Source: Pusillibacter faecalis
GTDB taxonomy: Bacteria > Bacillota > Clostridia > Oscillospirales > Oscillospiraceae
DNA length: 64,000 bases
Assembly (NCBI RefSeq): GCF_018408705.1
Contig: NZ_AP023420.1
Location: 124,001 to 188,000 of the forward strand
Direction of reading: 5' to 3'
Under the pieces are notes generated by a model that ran no database searches, was not told the origin of the DNA, and saw only the letters and a list, made by a program, of their open reading frames with translations. How positions within the stretch are numbered: the first letter of the stretch is position 1; each line of letters opens with the position of its first letter. This document shows positions 16,980 to 25,468 of the stretch, piece after piece. Position numbers and translations under genes: made by a program.

Positions 16980-17885
16980 TTAGAGATAGACCTTCTGACA
17001 TAGCTCAACAAAAAATTTCTCCGCAGTGGTCATGCGATGATTTGAATTCCAGCAAATAGAAAATTCCATAAAGCGGTTAGGCTTCAGCCGGAAATAGATC
17101 AGGTTTTCATTGTCCGGCAAAAAGCCAGCGGGAATAATGGTGCATAGCCTGCTCTCACTGACCACGGTAATAATGGACTGGATATTGTACACCTGGTAAC
17201 AAACATTGGGACTGATACCGTAGGAAGCGAATATCTCATCTACAAACAGGCGAATTTTAGCACCCTTTGTCGGCAATGCAAATGTTTCGTTTTGAAAGAG
17301 TCTCAAATCAATCATACGCCCCTGAGAGCCGTTATGGTACCGAGCGGCCATGGGGTGATTTTTGGAGGTAACTAGATACATATCTTCTTGCGTTATAGCA
17401 AGGTGAGAGATAGGAAGCCTTGCAGAAATCTCCTTATCAGAAAGGAGAAGGAATCCCAGATCTAGAGTGCCTTGGATCAGCATTTCCTTTGTTTGGGCAT
17501 TGCTGATATCAAAGACCTGAATATTAAAACCCGGAAACTCCCTTTGAAACTGGGGATAGATCTTAGAGACAATCATGGGGCTGCGGCCAGGAGAGACTCC
17601 GATTGAGATGGAACCCTTGCGGTAAGCGGCAATATCATAAATTCGATTATAAGTCTCATCCCGAATGGAGAGTATTTTTTTTGCGTTTTCCACATAGACC
17701 TTGCCAGCCTGAGTCAGGGAAAGCCCCTGTTTATCTCTGGAAAACAAGGGGACGCCAAGCCGTGCTTCCAGTTTGGATACCTGCTGGCTCAGCGCGGGCT
17801 GAGAGATAAACAAGCGCTCTGCAGCCCGTGAGATGCTGCGCTCCTCCGCAATGGCTACAATATTTTCCAACTGCCTCAGGTCCAT
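16980..17885 (-). CDS. LysR-family transcriptional regulator
   Basis: A 301-residue LysR protein. Residues 1-60 form the winged helix-turn-helix (LRQLENIVAIAEERSISRAAERLFISQPALSQQVSKLE in pieces), followed by the linker helix and an effector-binding domain (GSISIGVSPGRSP). ATG 17885 follows GGTGA; an upstream GTG at 17900 is possible. LysR proteins usually act as effector-dependent activators. The gene is convergent to the catabolic operon rather than divergent from it, so its control of the promoter near 5350, 12 kb away on the DNA, is an inference from neighbourhood alone. Confidence 0.92.
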   Translation of the reverse strand: MDLRQLENIVAIAEERSISRAAERLFISQPALSQQVSKLEARLGVPLFSRDKQGLSLTQAGKVYVENAKKILSIRDETYNRIYDIAAYRKGSISIGVSPGRSPMIVSKIYPQFQREFPGFNIQVFDISNAQTKEMLIQGTLDLGFLLLSDKEISARLPISHLAITQEDMYLVTSKNHPMAARYHNGSQGRMIDLRLFQNETFALPTKGAKIRLFVDEIFASYGISPNVCYQVYNIQSIITVVSESRLCTIIPAGFLPDNENLIYFRLKPNRFMEFSICWNSNHRMTTAEKFFVELCQKVYL

Positions 17886-18846
17886 CCAAAAGGTCACCAC
17901 ACTTTTCTATTGCAATATAAAAACGGGAACATTCTTTTACCCGCATCCAAAAATCCCCCAGGATAATGGGGAATGTTTTCTATCAGGGGCTATCTGCGAC
18001 AGATCATCTCTGTTGTATCACTCGCCAGACAAAGAAAAACTGCAACTCCTGCGCATTTCCCAAAAGGAAAAACAACAATTTCTTAAAAATGGCTGTCTTT
18101 CCCACCTATGTTCCTATCGTGAAAAAGTATTTGGTATAACGTTCCTTCATATTGTGATGGAAGGGTTCATTGGCAGACCGCCTGTCACAAGTTTTTCTCC
18201 AAAGGAACGCAGGAAAATCCGCATACCGCAAAAGGGGGCAAGAATCGCTTCCATTCCGATTCGGTCAAATCAATCGCCATATGTTCCGCCACCTCCAAAA
18301 TTTTTTATATGCGATTCCATCTCCCCGCCATACAAAAGGTATGATCGTCAGTTTCCATCATGGAAGTGTTAAATCACTTACTCTTCTGGTAATTCTAATC
18401 ATATTATATCAATTTTTTTTGCAATTTCAACCAAATATCTATGGATATAAAAAGAATAAACTCCTGTATAATAGCCGAAATACGTTCTGTACTGCTCACT
18501 CATTTCAAAAGCAAAAATTCAGGATATATCTTTGTGCCCTCATTGGTCTCCGTGCCCCCAGGAGCGTGGGGTGCCATACCGTTCCGCCAGCATCAAATGC
18601 CTTGTTGGATCCCCCTTACAAACCATCGCTTTCAAAAAAGCGATGAATCCGTTTGATCATAGAATTCGCCCTGACCAAACGCTGAAATATGTAACGCCGC
18701 AAACGTTTAAAGCCGTGCATGAGGGAAGGATGATACCAAAAAGCTAGGTCCATAACTTTGAGTCAACAAACTCTTCTCAATCTTTACATTTGTTAAGGCT
18801 CCCTCTAGGACAGGAAAGCCCTGGTAAACCAAGACTTTTCGAAAAA

Positions 18847-18890
18847 ACGCCTCCTGTATTTCGACAAGAAATCCGAAATACAGGAGGCGT
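18847..18890 (-). terminator. strong hairpin terminator at left edge of the island
   Basis: A perfect 17-base stem (18847-18863 with 18874-18890) and a 10-base loop. On the minus strand it is followed by TTTTTTC, so it is a leftward terminator, probably for transcription coming from the ApeA-like gene. Confidence 0.75.
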
Positions 18891-18950
18891 CCATTCTGGC
18901 AAGGGGCAACAATTCCGAACCCTCTAAAGTTGTTTGCGATTTTGCTTTAG

Positions 18951-19088
18951 AAGTACCAACCAGCCTCTGACTGGCGGCGCATTTACGCTGAGCAAGTATT
19001 TTGGCCGGAGGTTAAAGCCTTGGCGCAGACGGAATTTACTTCCGCCGAGCATGTGAAAATTCTTACGGTATCTATAAAAAAGATGTAA
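18951..19088 (+). pseudogene. gene fragment, 45 codons
   Basis: One plus-strand frame between TAG 18948 and TAA 19086 reads KYQPASDWRRIYAEQVF and continues with balanced, charged, protein-like composition to the stop. It has no start codon or ribosome site, so it is probably the 3' remnant of a gene. I do not recognise the family. It lies in the debris left of the defence gene. Confidence 0.3.
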
Positions 19089-19111
19089 CGACTTTAGGTC
19101 TGTACCAGAAA

Positions 19112-19146
19112 CCAAATCGAAGCCCAGCGTAGCGGGTTCGATTTGG
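19112..19146. repeat. inverted repeat with T-loop-like GGTTCGA
   Basis: CCAAATCGAA (19112-19121) is complementary to 19137-19146, with a further CCC/GGG pair inside. The right arm contains GGTTCGAT, like a tRNA T-loop, but no tRNA can be drawn here. It could be a recombination site or a hairpin of a lost RNA. Confidence 0.35.
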
Positions 19147-19262
19147 AGGGGAGGAGCAACAACATGAGCGCGTTCTGACTTATAAAATAAATTGGAGCAA
19201 GCGATACAAAGCTTACTCTGACGTGCAAAGGGCGGTTAAAATCGATATTTGCACCCTCTTGA

Positions 19263-20609
19263 TTATTCCGTCCAAGATGTGTAATTGATATCTTGTCGTT
19301 CTTTTAAGATTACAGATACATCTCTCTCAAAAGTGCTGTAATTCAATCTATTCTTGCATTCCTTGATATAGTCATCACGAATGCCTACAACCTTGTATAC
19401 AATTGAAAGTAGGACATATCTCAAAACTCTGTTAGCGGCAGATATTTCTTCAAACGATGGTTCAGTATACCGTTGCTCGTTGTAATGCGTAAAAAAGTTT
19501 CTATCATTGCTGATTGCACGAGCCAACCGTCTTCTTCTCTCTTTTGAAATCTCAAGGGTGCCATTGATCTGCGCTAAAACATCTTCAATGCGATATTTCA
19601 ATGGAATTGGTTTCCTCCTGCAACCATCCGCTTGTGCAATATATTTTGTATGTTCATCTCGATAGTGGACAGAGTACAATTCGATAGCCTGCGTTAAGTT
19701 CAGAAAACGGTTAATACGAGTAGAGCGGTTACAGATGATCTCGTAAAAGAGCGTTGGAATATATATGCTATCAGCGTAAAATTTCAACCAATTAGTCCAC
19801 ACTTCAGAAAAGTTTTCAGAAAACTTATTGGCCATAATTAGAAAAGGTTCCTCTGGGACTTCAATATCCTCCTTATGATTTAAATATAATTGACAATCAC
19901 AATATCCAGGAAAATTTTTAGCATCAACTGTTTGTTCATCAGAAAACAACAGATTTTCTAATGGCAGGTAATAGTCAGCAAAAAAAGATAATAGATTTCT
20001 CGCACAAGCAATTTTTGCAATAGCATCTCTGATACTGGTCGGTTTTGAAAACACATAGTCAATATATGGAAGGTACCTATACTCAATTCCATGCCTTGAC
20101 CAGTTATGAGAAAACCCTCGGTACAAGCGAAGGGTTCCGTCCGTGTCCATGGCCTCGATATCTTCCGGATAGGCAAAACTCAATACAGTGGGATTTTCCT
20201 TTGTGAAGCAAACATTTTCGTTAAATACTCTATCAGAAAACATATTATTCATTGTTGCTATTGAGGCAGAAATGTTCGTGACAAATAGATTACCGTCATA
20301 ACTTCTCCCAATAACTATTTCTGACGGATCTGCAGCAATCTCTATATAATCCGAATGAGCGTAGTATGAGGTTATAATAATATAATTATCAAGTAATGTA
20401 ACATTTGTCCCGCTAATTTCCCCCCAAATTTGAAATGGAGTTTTCTGTTCCATACAATCCAGATTTTTCTTTTCGATTCGCGCTTGAACTATTACATGGT
20501 TATCCTTGTTAACCAAAGTACCAATAAAATCAACCTTATCTTTACCACCTTTACCACTTTGGAAATGGAAGTCCCCAATTTGGTTGAGCAAATCTTTTAG
20601 TTTTTTCAT
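19263..20609 (-). CDS. ApeA-like HEPN-domain anti-phage protein
   Basis: A 448-residue protein. The N-terminal ~250 residues show the ApeA N-terminal pattern (FIGTLVN, beta-rich, then a YPEDI-type segment and a YIDYVFSKPTS-IRDAI helix region). The C-terminal part is helical and holds RNFFTH at about residue 370-380, the R-x4-H signature of HEPN ribonucleases. ApeA proteins are known single-gene abortive-infection-type defences thought to cut RNA on phage infection. ATG 20609 follows GAGGA; an upstream GTG at 20627 is less likely. Base composition is clearly lower in GC than the flanks, a sign of transfer. An extended -10 box lies over the stop codon of the upstream recombinase. The family call rests on motifs and memory, not on a search. 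Confidence 0.68.
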   Translation of the reverse strand: MKKLKDLLNQIGDFHFQSGKGGKDKVDFIGTLVNKDNHVIVQARIEKKNLDCMEQKTPFQIWGEISGTNVTLLDNYIIITSYYAHSDYIEIAADPSEIVIGRSYDGNLFVTNISASIATMNNMFSDRVFNENVCFTKENPTVLSFAYPEDIEAMDTDGTLRLYRGFSHNWSRHGIEYRYLPYIDYVFSKPTSIRDAIAKIACARNLLSFFADYYLPLENLLFSDEQTVDAKNFPGYCDCQLYLNHKEDIEVPEEPFLIMANKFSENFSEVWTNWLKFYADSIYIPTLFYEIICNRSTRINRFLNLTQAIELYSVHYRDEHTKYIAQADGCRRKPIPLKYRIEDVLAQINGTLEISKERRRRLARAISNDRNFFTHYNEQRYTEPSFEEISAANRVLRYVLLSIVYKVVGIRDDYIKECKNRLNYSTFERDVSVILKERQDINYTSWTE

Positions 20610-20648
20610 TTTGTTCCTCACCCGCACACTTATTAGAACCTTTCTGGT

Positions 20649-20657
20649 ATTATATCA
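20649..20657 (-). promoter_or_regulatory. extended -10 promoter for the ApeA-like gene
   Basis: On the minus strand TGATATAAT is a perfect extended -10 element; its TGA is also the stop codon of the recombinase. It lies 40 bases before the ATG at 20609. No good -35 box is seen. Confidence 0.45.
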
Positions 20658-21590
20658 CAACGTCTGCTCCATTTGTACTGTATGTTTGATGTGCCCTTTC
20701 ATCTCCTGCACTCGATTAAAAGTTTCTCTGTCAATGATTGCTTCATGAGCATCCTCCACCATGTACATATCCAACTGTCCATCGTTTTTGACCTGCTTCC
20801 CAGTCAGGAAATCCGGCGTATAGCTTTTCTGCATTAGCACCTGCCCGATGTACTTCTCGTTACTCAACATCCGGTCAATGGTGGAAGTACCCCACTCCCT
20901 TTTCCCTGTCACTGTTTTGATCCCGTGTTCTTCCAGGTAGCGTTTGATCTTCCGTACACCGTTCCCCTGCACATAGAGATCAAATATCTTCCGTACAATC
21001 TCCGCCTCCTCCGGGACCACCTGCAATACACCGTCTGGTCCTTTTGTATAGCCAAGAAATTGAGAATGGTTCAGCATAGCCTTTCCGCTTTTCATCCGTC
21101 GGCGCAAACCGAACTTGATATTGTCGCTTTTGTTCTGACTCTCTGCTTGATCAAATGCGGCATACAGATCAACGACACTGTCCGGAGATGTTAGTGTATT
21201 GATCCCGCCCAGTTCAATATACACTCCAATACCCATTTGCTTCAACCTCCTAATCGTAGTCATGGTTTCTTTTGCATCTCTTCCAAAGCGGCTCAGCGAC
21301 TTAACAAGGATCAAATCAATTTTACCTTTCCGGCAGTCTTTCAGCATCTTTTGGTATCCGGGCCGATTCTTCGCGTGGAGCCCAGAGGCATTGTCCGCAT
21401 ACACAGCGACAAACCTCCAAAAGGGATTTCTCTTGATGTATTGTGTAAAGTACTCGATTTGCTTTTCCAAACTTTTCTGTTGTTCTTCGTAAGGAGTGCT
21501 GACCCGACAATAAGCGGCGACTCTTAATTGCCGACTCCAAATAGTACGGTTCTCTTCCTCTTGTGGAATCTTGATCACATATCCAGACAT
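20655..21590 (-). CDS. serine site-specific recombinase, C-terminally shortened
   Basis: A 311-residue resolvase/integrase-family protein. Residues 1-150 are the catalytic domain with nucleophile Ser31 in YCRVST and the LVKSLSRFGRD segment; residues ~165-270 are the recombinase DNA-binding domain (LGYTKGPDG, KIFDLYVQGNGVRKI). Large serine recombinases of this type usually run past 500 residues with a zinc ribbon and coiled coil needed for directional integration. Here the protein stops soon after ETFNRVQEMK, so the zinc ribbon is missing. It may be an inactive remnant or a short variant. The ribosome site is buried in a perfect hairpin (21595-21638). The gene lies between the ApeA-like gene and tRNA-Gln. 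Confidence 0.85.
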   Translation of the reverse strand: MSGYVIKIPQEEENRTIWSRQLRVAAYCRVSTPYEEQQKSLEKQIEYFTQYIKRNPFWRFVAVYADNASGLHAKNRPGYQKMLKDCRKGKIDLILVKSLSRFGRDAKETMTTIRRLKQMGIGVYIELGGINTLTSPDSVVDLYAAFDQAESQNKSDNIKFGLRRRMKSGKAMLNHSQFLGYTKGPDGVLQVVPEEAEIVRKIFDLYVQGNGVRKIKRYLEEHGIKTVTGKREWGTSTIDRMLSNEKYIGQVLMQKSYTPDFLTGKQVKNDGQLDMYMVEDAHEAIIDRETFNRVQEMKGHIKHTVQMEQTL

Positions 21591-21594
21591 AGCA

Positions 21595-21638
21595 AAACCT
21601 CCATGATATCACTGACCAGCAGTATATCATGGAGGTTT
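21595..21638 (-). promoter_or_regulatory. hairpin sequestering the recombinase ribosome-binding site
   Basis: A perfect 15-base inverted repeat (21595-21609 with 21624-21638) flanks 14 bases, directly before the recombinase ATG. In the mRNA the GGAGG that serves this ATG lies in the 3' arm and is paired with CCUCC in the 5' arm, so translation should be low unless the stem opens. The same palindrome could also be a recombinase binding site on DNA. Confidence 0.6.
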
Positions 21639-21646
21639 AATATAGA

Positions 21647-21692
21647 AAAAGCTACATTTCAGTCTTACTCTCAAGACTAAAATGTAGCTTTT
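21647..21692 (-). terminator. terminator of tRNA-Gln
   Basis: A long stem (21647-21658 plus 21661-21666 with 21673-21678 plus 21681-21692) with one small internal loop. On the minus strand TTTTTCTAT follows. It lies just downstream of the tRNA. Confidence 0.8.
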
Positions 21693-21696
21693 AACT

Positions 21697-21770
21697 TGGC
21701 AGCGGGTGAAGGATTCGAACCCTCACATACAGAGTCAGAGTCTGCTGTGCTACCTTTACACAAACCCGCT
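21697..21770 (-). tRNA. tRNA-Gln (anticodon CTG)
   Basis: The minus strand folds into a full cloverleaf: acceptor AGCGGGT/ACCCGCT, D-arm GTGT/GCAC, anticodon stem GCAGA/TCTGT around loop CTCTGAC (anticodon CTG, codon CAG), T-arm GAGGG/CCTTC with TTCGAAT, and an encoded CCA end. It has its own promoter and terminator. The gene is intact although a recombinase-bearing element sits right after its terminator. Confidence 0.93.
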
Positions 21771-21799
21771 ATATCTGTCCGCGACAGCGAACAGATATT

Positions 21800-21827
21800 A
21801 TTATACAGAAAAGTGATTCTTTGTCAA
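21800..21827 (-). promoter_or_regulatory. promoter of tRNA-Gln
   Basis: Minus-strand TTGACA (21822-21827) and TATAAT (21800-21805) are both perfect, separated by 16 bases, and end 30 bases before the tRNA. Confidence 0.85.
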
Positions 21828-21854
21828 GGGGTTTTTCAAATTCTTTTTCTATTT

Positions 21855-24554
21855 TTATCGTCTCCATCCGCCTAGAAGCCCTTTGAAAAGACCGCCTCTT
21901 CCTCGAGACTCTGACCCTGCCCCCGGTTTTCCAGTAAGGCGCTCCAGCGCCTTCCGTGCAAGATCACTCCCTTGATCCGCAGAACTGCGGTATAAGTCCA
22001 GGGCCTTTTTTTCGTCCCGGGGCACCCCTTCTCCGTTTTCATAGCATTGCCCCAGGAAAAACTCTCCCTGGCGGCTGCCCTGGGCTGCGGATTTCGTCAG
22101 CCACTGAACCGCCTGATGGATGTCCTTGGAAATGCCAATGCCATAATAATAGCACCGGCCCAGCCGATATTGTCCCTCAGCATCGTTCATTTCCGCCGCT
22201 TGACGGTAAATCTCAACAGCATGGCGTTCATCCTTCTCAACCCCGCTTCCAGTCTCATAGCACCGCCCCAGTGCACATAGCGAAGATGGATCTTCCCGCT
22301 CAGCCGCCCGCCGATACCATGCTACAGCGGCAGTCTGGTCCTTCTCTACGCCTTTTCCCTGTTCATAGCACCAGCCCAAATGATACTGGGCACGGGAATC
22401 ATCCTGTTCCGCAGCCTGACGGTACCACCGGACCGCCTCCTCCCAACTCTGCTGGACACCAACGCCGGTCTCATAGAGGTAGCCCAAATTACAGGCTCCC
22501 ACCCGGTCGCCCTGTTCCGCAGCCTGGCGATACAGCCACGCCGCTTTCGCCGGGTCTTTTGCCGTGCCGTTTCCAAATTCACAGCAGACTCCAAGATTAC
22601 ACTGCGCTCTTGAATAACCGCTGGCAGCGGATTTTTCATACCATTTGACTGCCTGCGCAAAGTCTTTTTCCACGCCGCAGCCAATCTCGTAGAGATAGCC
22701 TAGGTTGCATTGTCCCGCCGCATCTTCCTGCTCTGCTGCCTGACGGTAAAGCTCCACCGCACGTGCAATATCTTTTTCAACACCCTCGCCGCGTTCATAA
22801 CATACACCCAGATTACACTGGGCTGCGGCATAACCGGTGCCCGCGGCCTTCTGGTACCAGCGGACTGCCTCTTCCCAGTCCTGCGCCACGCCGATCCCCC
22901 GCTTATAGCACACACCCATGCAGAACATCCCCCGGGGGTCCTCCTGTTCCGCAGCTTGGCGATACCAATGAACCGCTCTGGTCCCACTTTGCTCTACGCC
23001 CTTGCCATATTCATAGCACCAGGCCAGGTTGCATTGGGCCCGGGCCAAGCCCTGCCGTGCGGCGGCCCCATACCAGCGGACCGCTTCCTCCCAGTTCTGC
23101 TCCACACCCTGGCCAATCTCATAGAGATAGCCTAGGTTACACTGCCCGGGTGGATTTCCAGCCTCAGCCGCCTGGCGGTACAGCTCCGCCGCCTTGGCAT
23201 AGTCCTGCTGAACACCCTCTCCTCGCTCATAACACACACCCAGATCACACATGGCATACGCGGAGCCGGCGTCAACCGCCTTCTGATACCAGTAGACCGC
23301 CTCTTTCCAGTCCTGTGCCACGCCCCGGCCATAGTCGTAAGCGCGGGCCACACTGAAAAGCCCACGGGCGTCGTCCTGCTCGGCAGCCTTCTGATACCAG
23401 CAAAACGCCTCTTCCATCTGCAGCTCCACGCCCTTGCCGTGCTCATAGCACCAGGCCAGATTGCATTGGGCCCGGGCCAGCCCCATCTCTGCCGCTTTGC
23501 GGTACCACTGGACAGCCTCTTCCCAGCTCTGTTCCACGCCTTCGCCCACCTCATACAGGTAGCCCAGACAGCAGCTGCACTCCTCGTCCTCTTGTTCCGC
23601 GCCCTTTCGATACCATGCAGCGGCAGCCGCCTTATCCACAGGAACCCCCCTGCCGCGCTCACAGCAGAGTCCCATGCAGAGCTGGCCCCGCGGGTAACCG
23701 CGTTCTGCGGCGGCCCGATACAGCTCCGCTGCCGCAGCATAGTCCCGCTCCGCACCTTTCCCATATTCTAAACACCAGGCCAGATTACACTGCGCTCGGG
23801 GATAATCCTGTTCCGCTGCAGCCCTGTACCAGCGGACCGCCTCCTCCCAGCTTTGCTCCACACCCCGGCCCGCCTCATAACAAAAGCCAAGACAGCACTG
23901 CCCAGGCGCATGTCCGCTCTCTGCCGCACTGCGATACCACTTCACCGCCTGTTCCAGGTCCTCCTGAATGCCGGTGCCGAATTCCAAACATCGTCCCAGC
24001 TCCGTCTGCGCCCCGGGATAACCCAGCCACGCGGCAGACTGGTACCATTTCACCGCTTCGACGTCACTCTGCTCCACGCCCTCGCCCTGCCGGTAAGCCT
24101 CTGCCAGCAGGAACTGTGCCCTGGGAAATCCCTGTTCCGCGCCCTTGCGGAAGCACTCCAAAGCCTTGGCAAGGTCCTTTTCCACTCCGATGCCGTATGT
24201 ATAACAATACCCCAAATTTGTCAGCGCCGGCACATACTCCCGGGCTGCAGCCTGGGCGTACAGAACCACGGCCTGCTTAGGATCAGCCTCCACGCCCACA
24301 CCAGCCTCAAAACACCAGCCCAGGTTGGTCAGGCCCTGAACATCCCCCATGGCTGATGCTCGCTGGTAATACGCCAGGGCGTCCGTGTCCCGCTTTTCGT
24401 CTACTGCCTGCCCGCCCAGAGACACCCAGTCACTGGCAGTCATTTCCTCCTCATCAATCCGCAGGAAAAACGTCCCGCCGCAGTGGGGACAAACATCCGG
24501 CTCCTCTTCCAGTGTAAAACCACAGTCCGGATTTTCACAACGATAACATTCCAT
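21855..24554 (-). CDS. giant Sel1-like repeat protein with N-terminal zinc ribbon
   Basis: An 899-residue protein made of about 23 tandem 36-residue Sel1-like (TPR-related) repeats with the pattern A..LG-CYE-G-GVE-D...A..WYR-AAE-G. Residues 1-28 form a zinc ribbon (CYRCENPDCGF...CPHCGGTFF, four cysteines in two pairs). There is no signal peptide, so it is cytoplasmic. Such solenoids act as protein-protein scaffolds, but no partner can be named. ATG 24554 follows AGGAG; the longer in-frame start is inside the preceding gene. Its start overlaps closely with the end of the TtcA-like gene (16 bases), implying one operon. Repeats are diverged enough not to look newly amplified. Confidence 0.85.
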   Translation of the reverse strand: MECYRCENPDCGFTLEEEPDVCPHCGGTFFLRIDEEEMTASDWVSLGGQAVDEKRDTDALAYYQRASAMGDVQGLTNLGWCFEAGVGVEADPKQAVVLYAQAAAREYVPALTNLGYCYTYGIGVEKDLAKALECFRKGAEQGFPRAQFLLAEAYRQGEGVEQSDVEAVKWYQSAAWLGYPGAQTELGRCLEFGTGIQEDLEQAVKWYRSAAESGHAPGQCCLGFCYEAGRGVEQSWEEAVRWYRAAAEQDYPRAQCNLAWCLEYGKGAERDYAAAAELYRAAAERGYPRGQLCMGLCCERGRGVPVDKAAAAAWYRKGAEQEDEECSCCLGYLYEVGEGVEQSWEEAVQWYRKAAEMGLARAQCNLAWCYEHGKGVELQMEEAFCWYQKAAEQDDARGLFSVARAYDYGRGVAQDWKEAVYWYQKAVDAGSAYAMCDLGVCYERGEGVQQDYAKAAELYRQAAEAGNPPGQCNLGYLYEIGQGVEQNWEEAVRWYGAAARQGLARAQCNLAWCYEYGKGVEQSGTRAVHWYRQAAEQEDPRGMFCMGVCYKRGIGVAQDWEEAVRWYQKAAGTGYAAAQCNLGVCYERGEGVEKDIARAVELYRQAAEQEDAAGQCNLGYLYEIGCGVEKDFAQAVKWYEKSAASGYSRAQCNLGVCCEFGNGTAKDPAKAAWLYRQAAEQGDRVGACNLGYLYETGVGVQQSWEEAVRWYRQAAEQDDSRAQYHLGWCYEQGKGVEKDQTAAVAWYRRAAEREDPSSLCALGRCYETGSGVEKDERHAVEIYRQAAEMNDAEGQYRLGRCYYYGIGISKDIHQAVQWLTKSAAQGSRQGEFFLGQCYENGEGVPRDEKKALDLYRSSADQGSDLARKALERLTGKPGAGSESRGRGGLFKGLLGGWRR

Positions 24555-24570
24555 CAATCTTTCGCTCCTA

Positions 24571-25434
24571 TCAGATGTCCTCGCAGTATGCGGTGCCGTC
24601 ATAGTTTTCTAAAAAGGAATGGGGCCTTCCCCGGTATTTGAAGCCTGGAAACGTGTCCAGCTGAACGCCGTGAATGGCCCGGAAAATACTTTTTTCAATA
24701 TTGGGATTCGTCTCCTTCAGCTGCCGCAGCAGCACCTTCATCTCCTGCCGCTTGCTCTGCCCAATGCCGTCTCCGGAGGCGTCCCGCGCCTCTGTAAAGC
24801 GGCAGGCGCACTGGAGAAAGCGCAGGTGGTTATAGTTCTTCCAAGCAATGATGGCATCCTCGTGGACACAATACAAGGGACGAATCAGTTCCATCCCTGG
24901 GAAATTTTTGCTGTGCAGCTTTGGCATCATGGCTTGTAGCTGGGCTCCATAAAAAAGTCCCAGAAGCGTGGTCTCCAGTACATCGGAAACATGATGGCCC
25001 AGAGCGATCTTATTGCAGCCCAGCTCCTGCGCCTTGGCATACAGCCATCCCCGCCGCATGCGCGCACACAGGTAGCAGGGATTTTTCTCCACCTTCGTGG
25101 TCACATCAAAAATATCGCTTTCAAAAACCTCCACGGGAATTCCCAGCAAAGCCGCGTTGGACTCCATCAATGCCCGGTTCTCCATGTTATAGCCCGGGTC
25201 CATTCCCAAAAAGGTCAGGGAAAAGGGCTGTTCTGTGTGCCGCTGCAGCTCTTGCATAAGCTTAGCCAGTACCATGGAGTCTTTTCCTCCGGAAATACAT
25301 ACGGCGATATGGTCGCCGGGAGACACTAGTTCATACCGCTTCACTGCGGCGACAAAAGGATTCCACAGGGATTTTCGATAGGTCTTGATGAGACTGCGCT
25401 CGGCAATCTCCTGGGGAGTGAGTTCTCGGGACAT
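24571..25434 (-). CDS. TtcA-family tRNA 2-thiolation / PP-loop ATPase
   Basis: A 287-residue N-type ATP pyrophosphatase. The PP-loop SGGKDSM sits near residue 56, followed by the FLGMDPGYN strand. A CYLC pair and a third cysteine in CACRF match the cysteines that hold an iron-sulfur cluster in TtcA, the enzyme that thiolates cytidine 32 of some tRNAs. Related proteins of this PP-loop group may have other tRNA targets, so I leave the symbol blank. ATG 25434 follows TTGGAGG; the longer frame upstream lacks a ribosome site. It lies 34 bases after a lipoprotein gene and just before the Sel1 gene. Confidence 0.8.
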   Translation of the reverse strand: MSRELTPQEIAERSLIKTYRKSLWNPFVAAVKRYELVSPGDHIAVCISGGKDSMVLAKLMQELQRHTEQPFSLTFLGMDPGYNMENRALMESNAALLGIPVEVFESDIFDVTTKVEKNPCYLCARMRRGWLYAKAQELGCNKIALGHHVSDVLETTLLGLFYGAQLQAMMPKLHSKNFPGMELIRPLYCVHEDAIIAWKNYNHLRFLQCACRFTEARDASGDGIGQSKRQEMKVLLRQLKETNPNIEKSIFRAIHGVQLDTFPGFKYRGRPHSFLENYDGTAYCEDI

Positions 25435-25468
25435 GGGATTCCTCCAAAACGTTTTCGGGCTGCTGTGT

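Larger units (their letters stand above)
17886..19262. other. 1.4 kb region with remnants only
   Basis: No intact gene. Around 18532-18747 a plus-strand frame ends in a stretch (TLKYVTPQTFKAVHEGRM) that looks like a protein tail, perhaps of a transposase, but this is weak. A 17-bp hairpin terminator lies at 18847-18890. At 18951-19088 a 45-codon fragment looks coding. At 19147-19175 a strong ribosome site precedes an ATG whose frame stops after four codons. Together this looks like a junction of decayed mobile DNA. Confidence 0.5.

Noticed and set aside
18170..18747. Plus-strand frames upstream of the island as transposase genes
   Set aside because: Only a short stretch looks protein-like and no DDE or other catalytic motif is visible.
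19112..19146. tRNA or tRNA-derived attachment site left of the island
   Set aside because: GGTTCGA is present but no cloverleaf and no match to the 3' end of tRNA-Gln beyond that heptamer.
21855..24554. Repeats in the Sel1 gene as a DNA repeat array
   Set aside because: They are diverged 36-residue protein repeats, not conserved DNA repeats.
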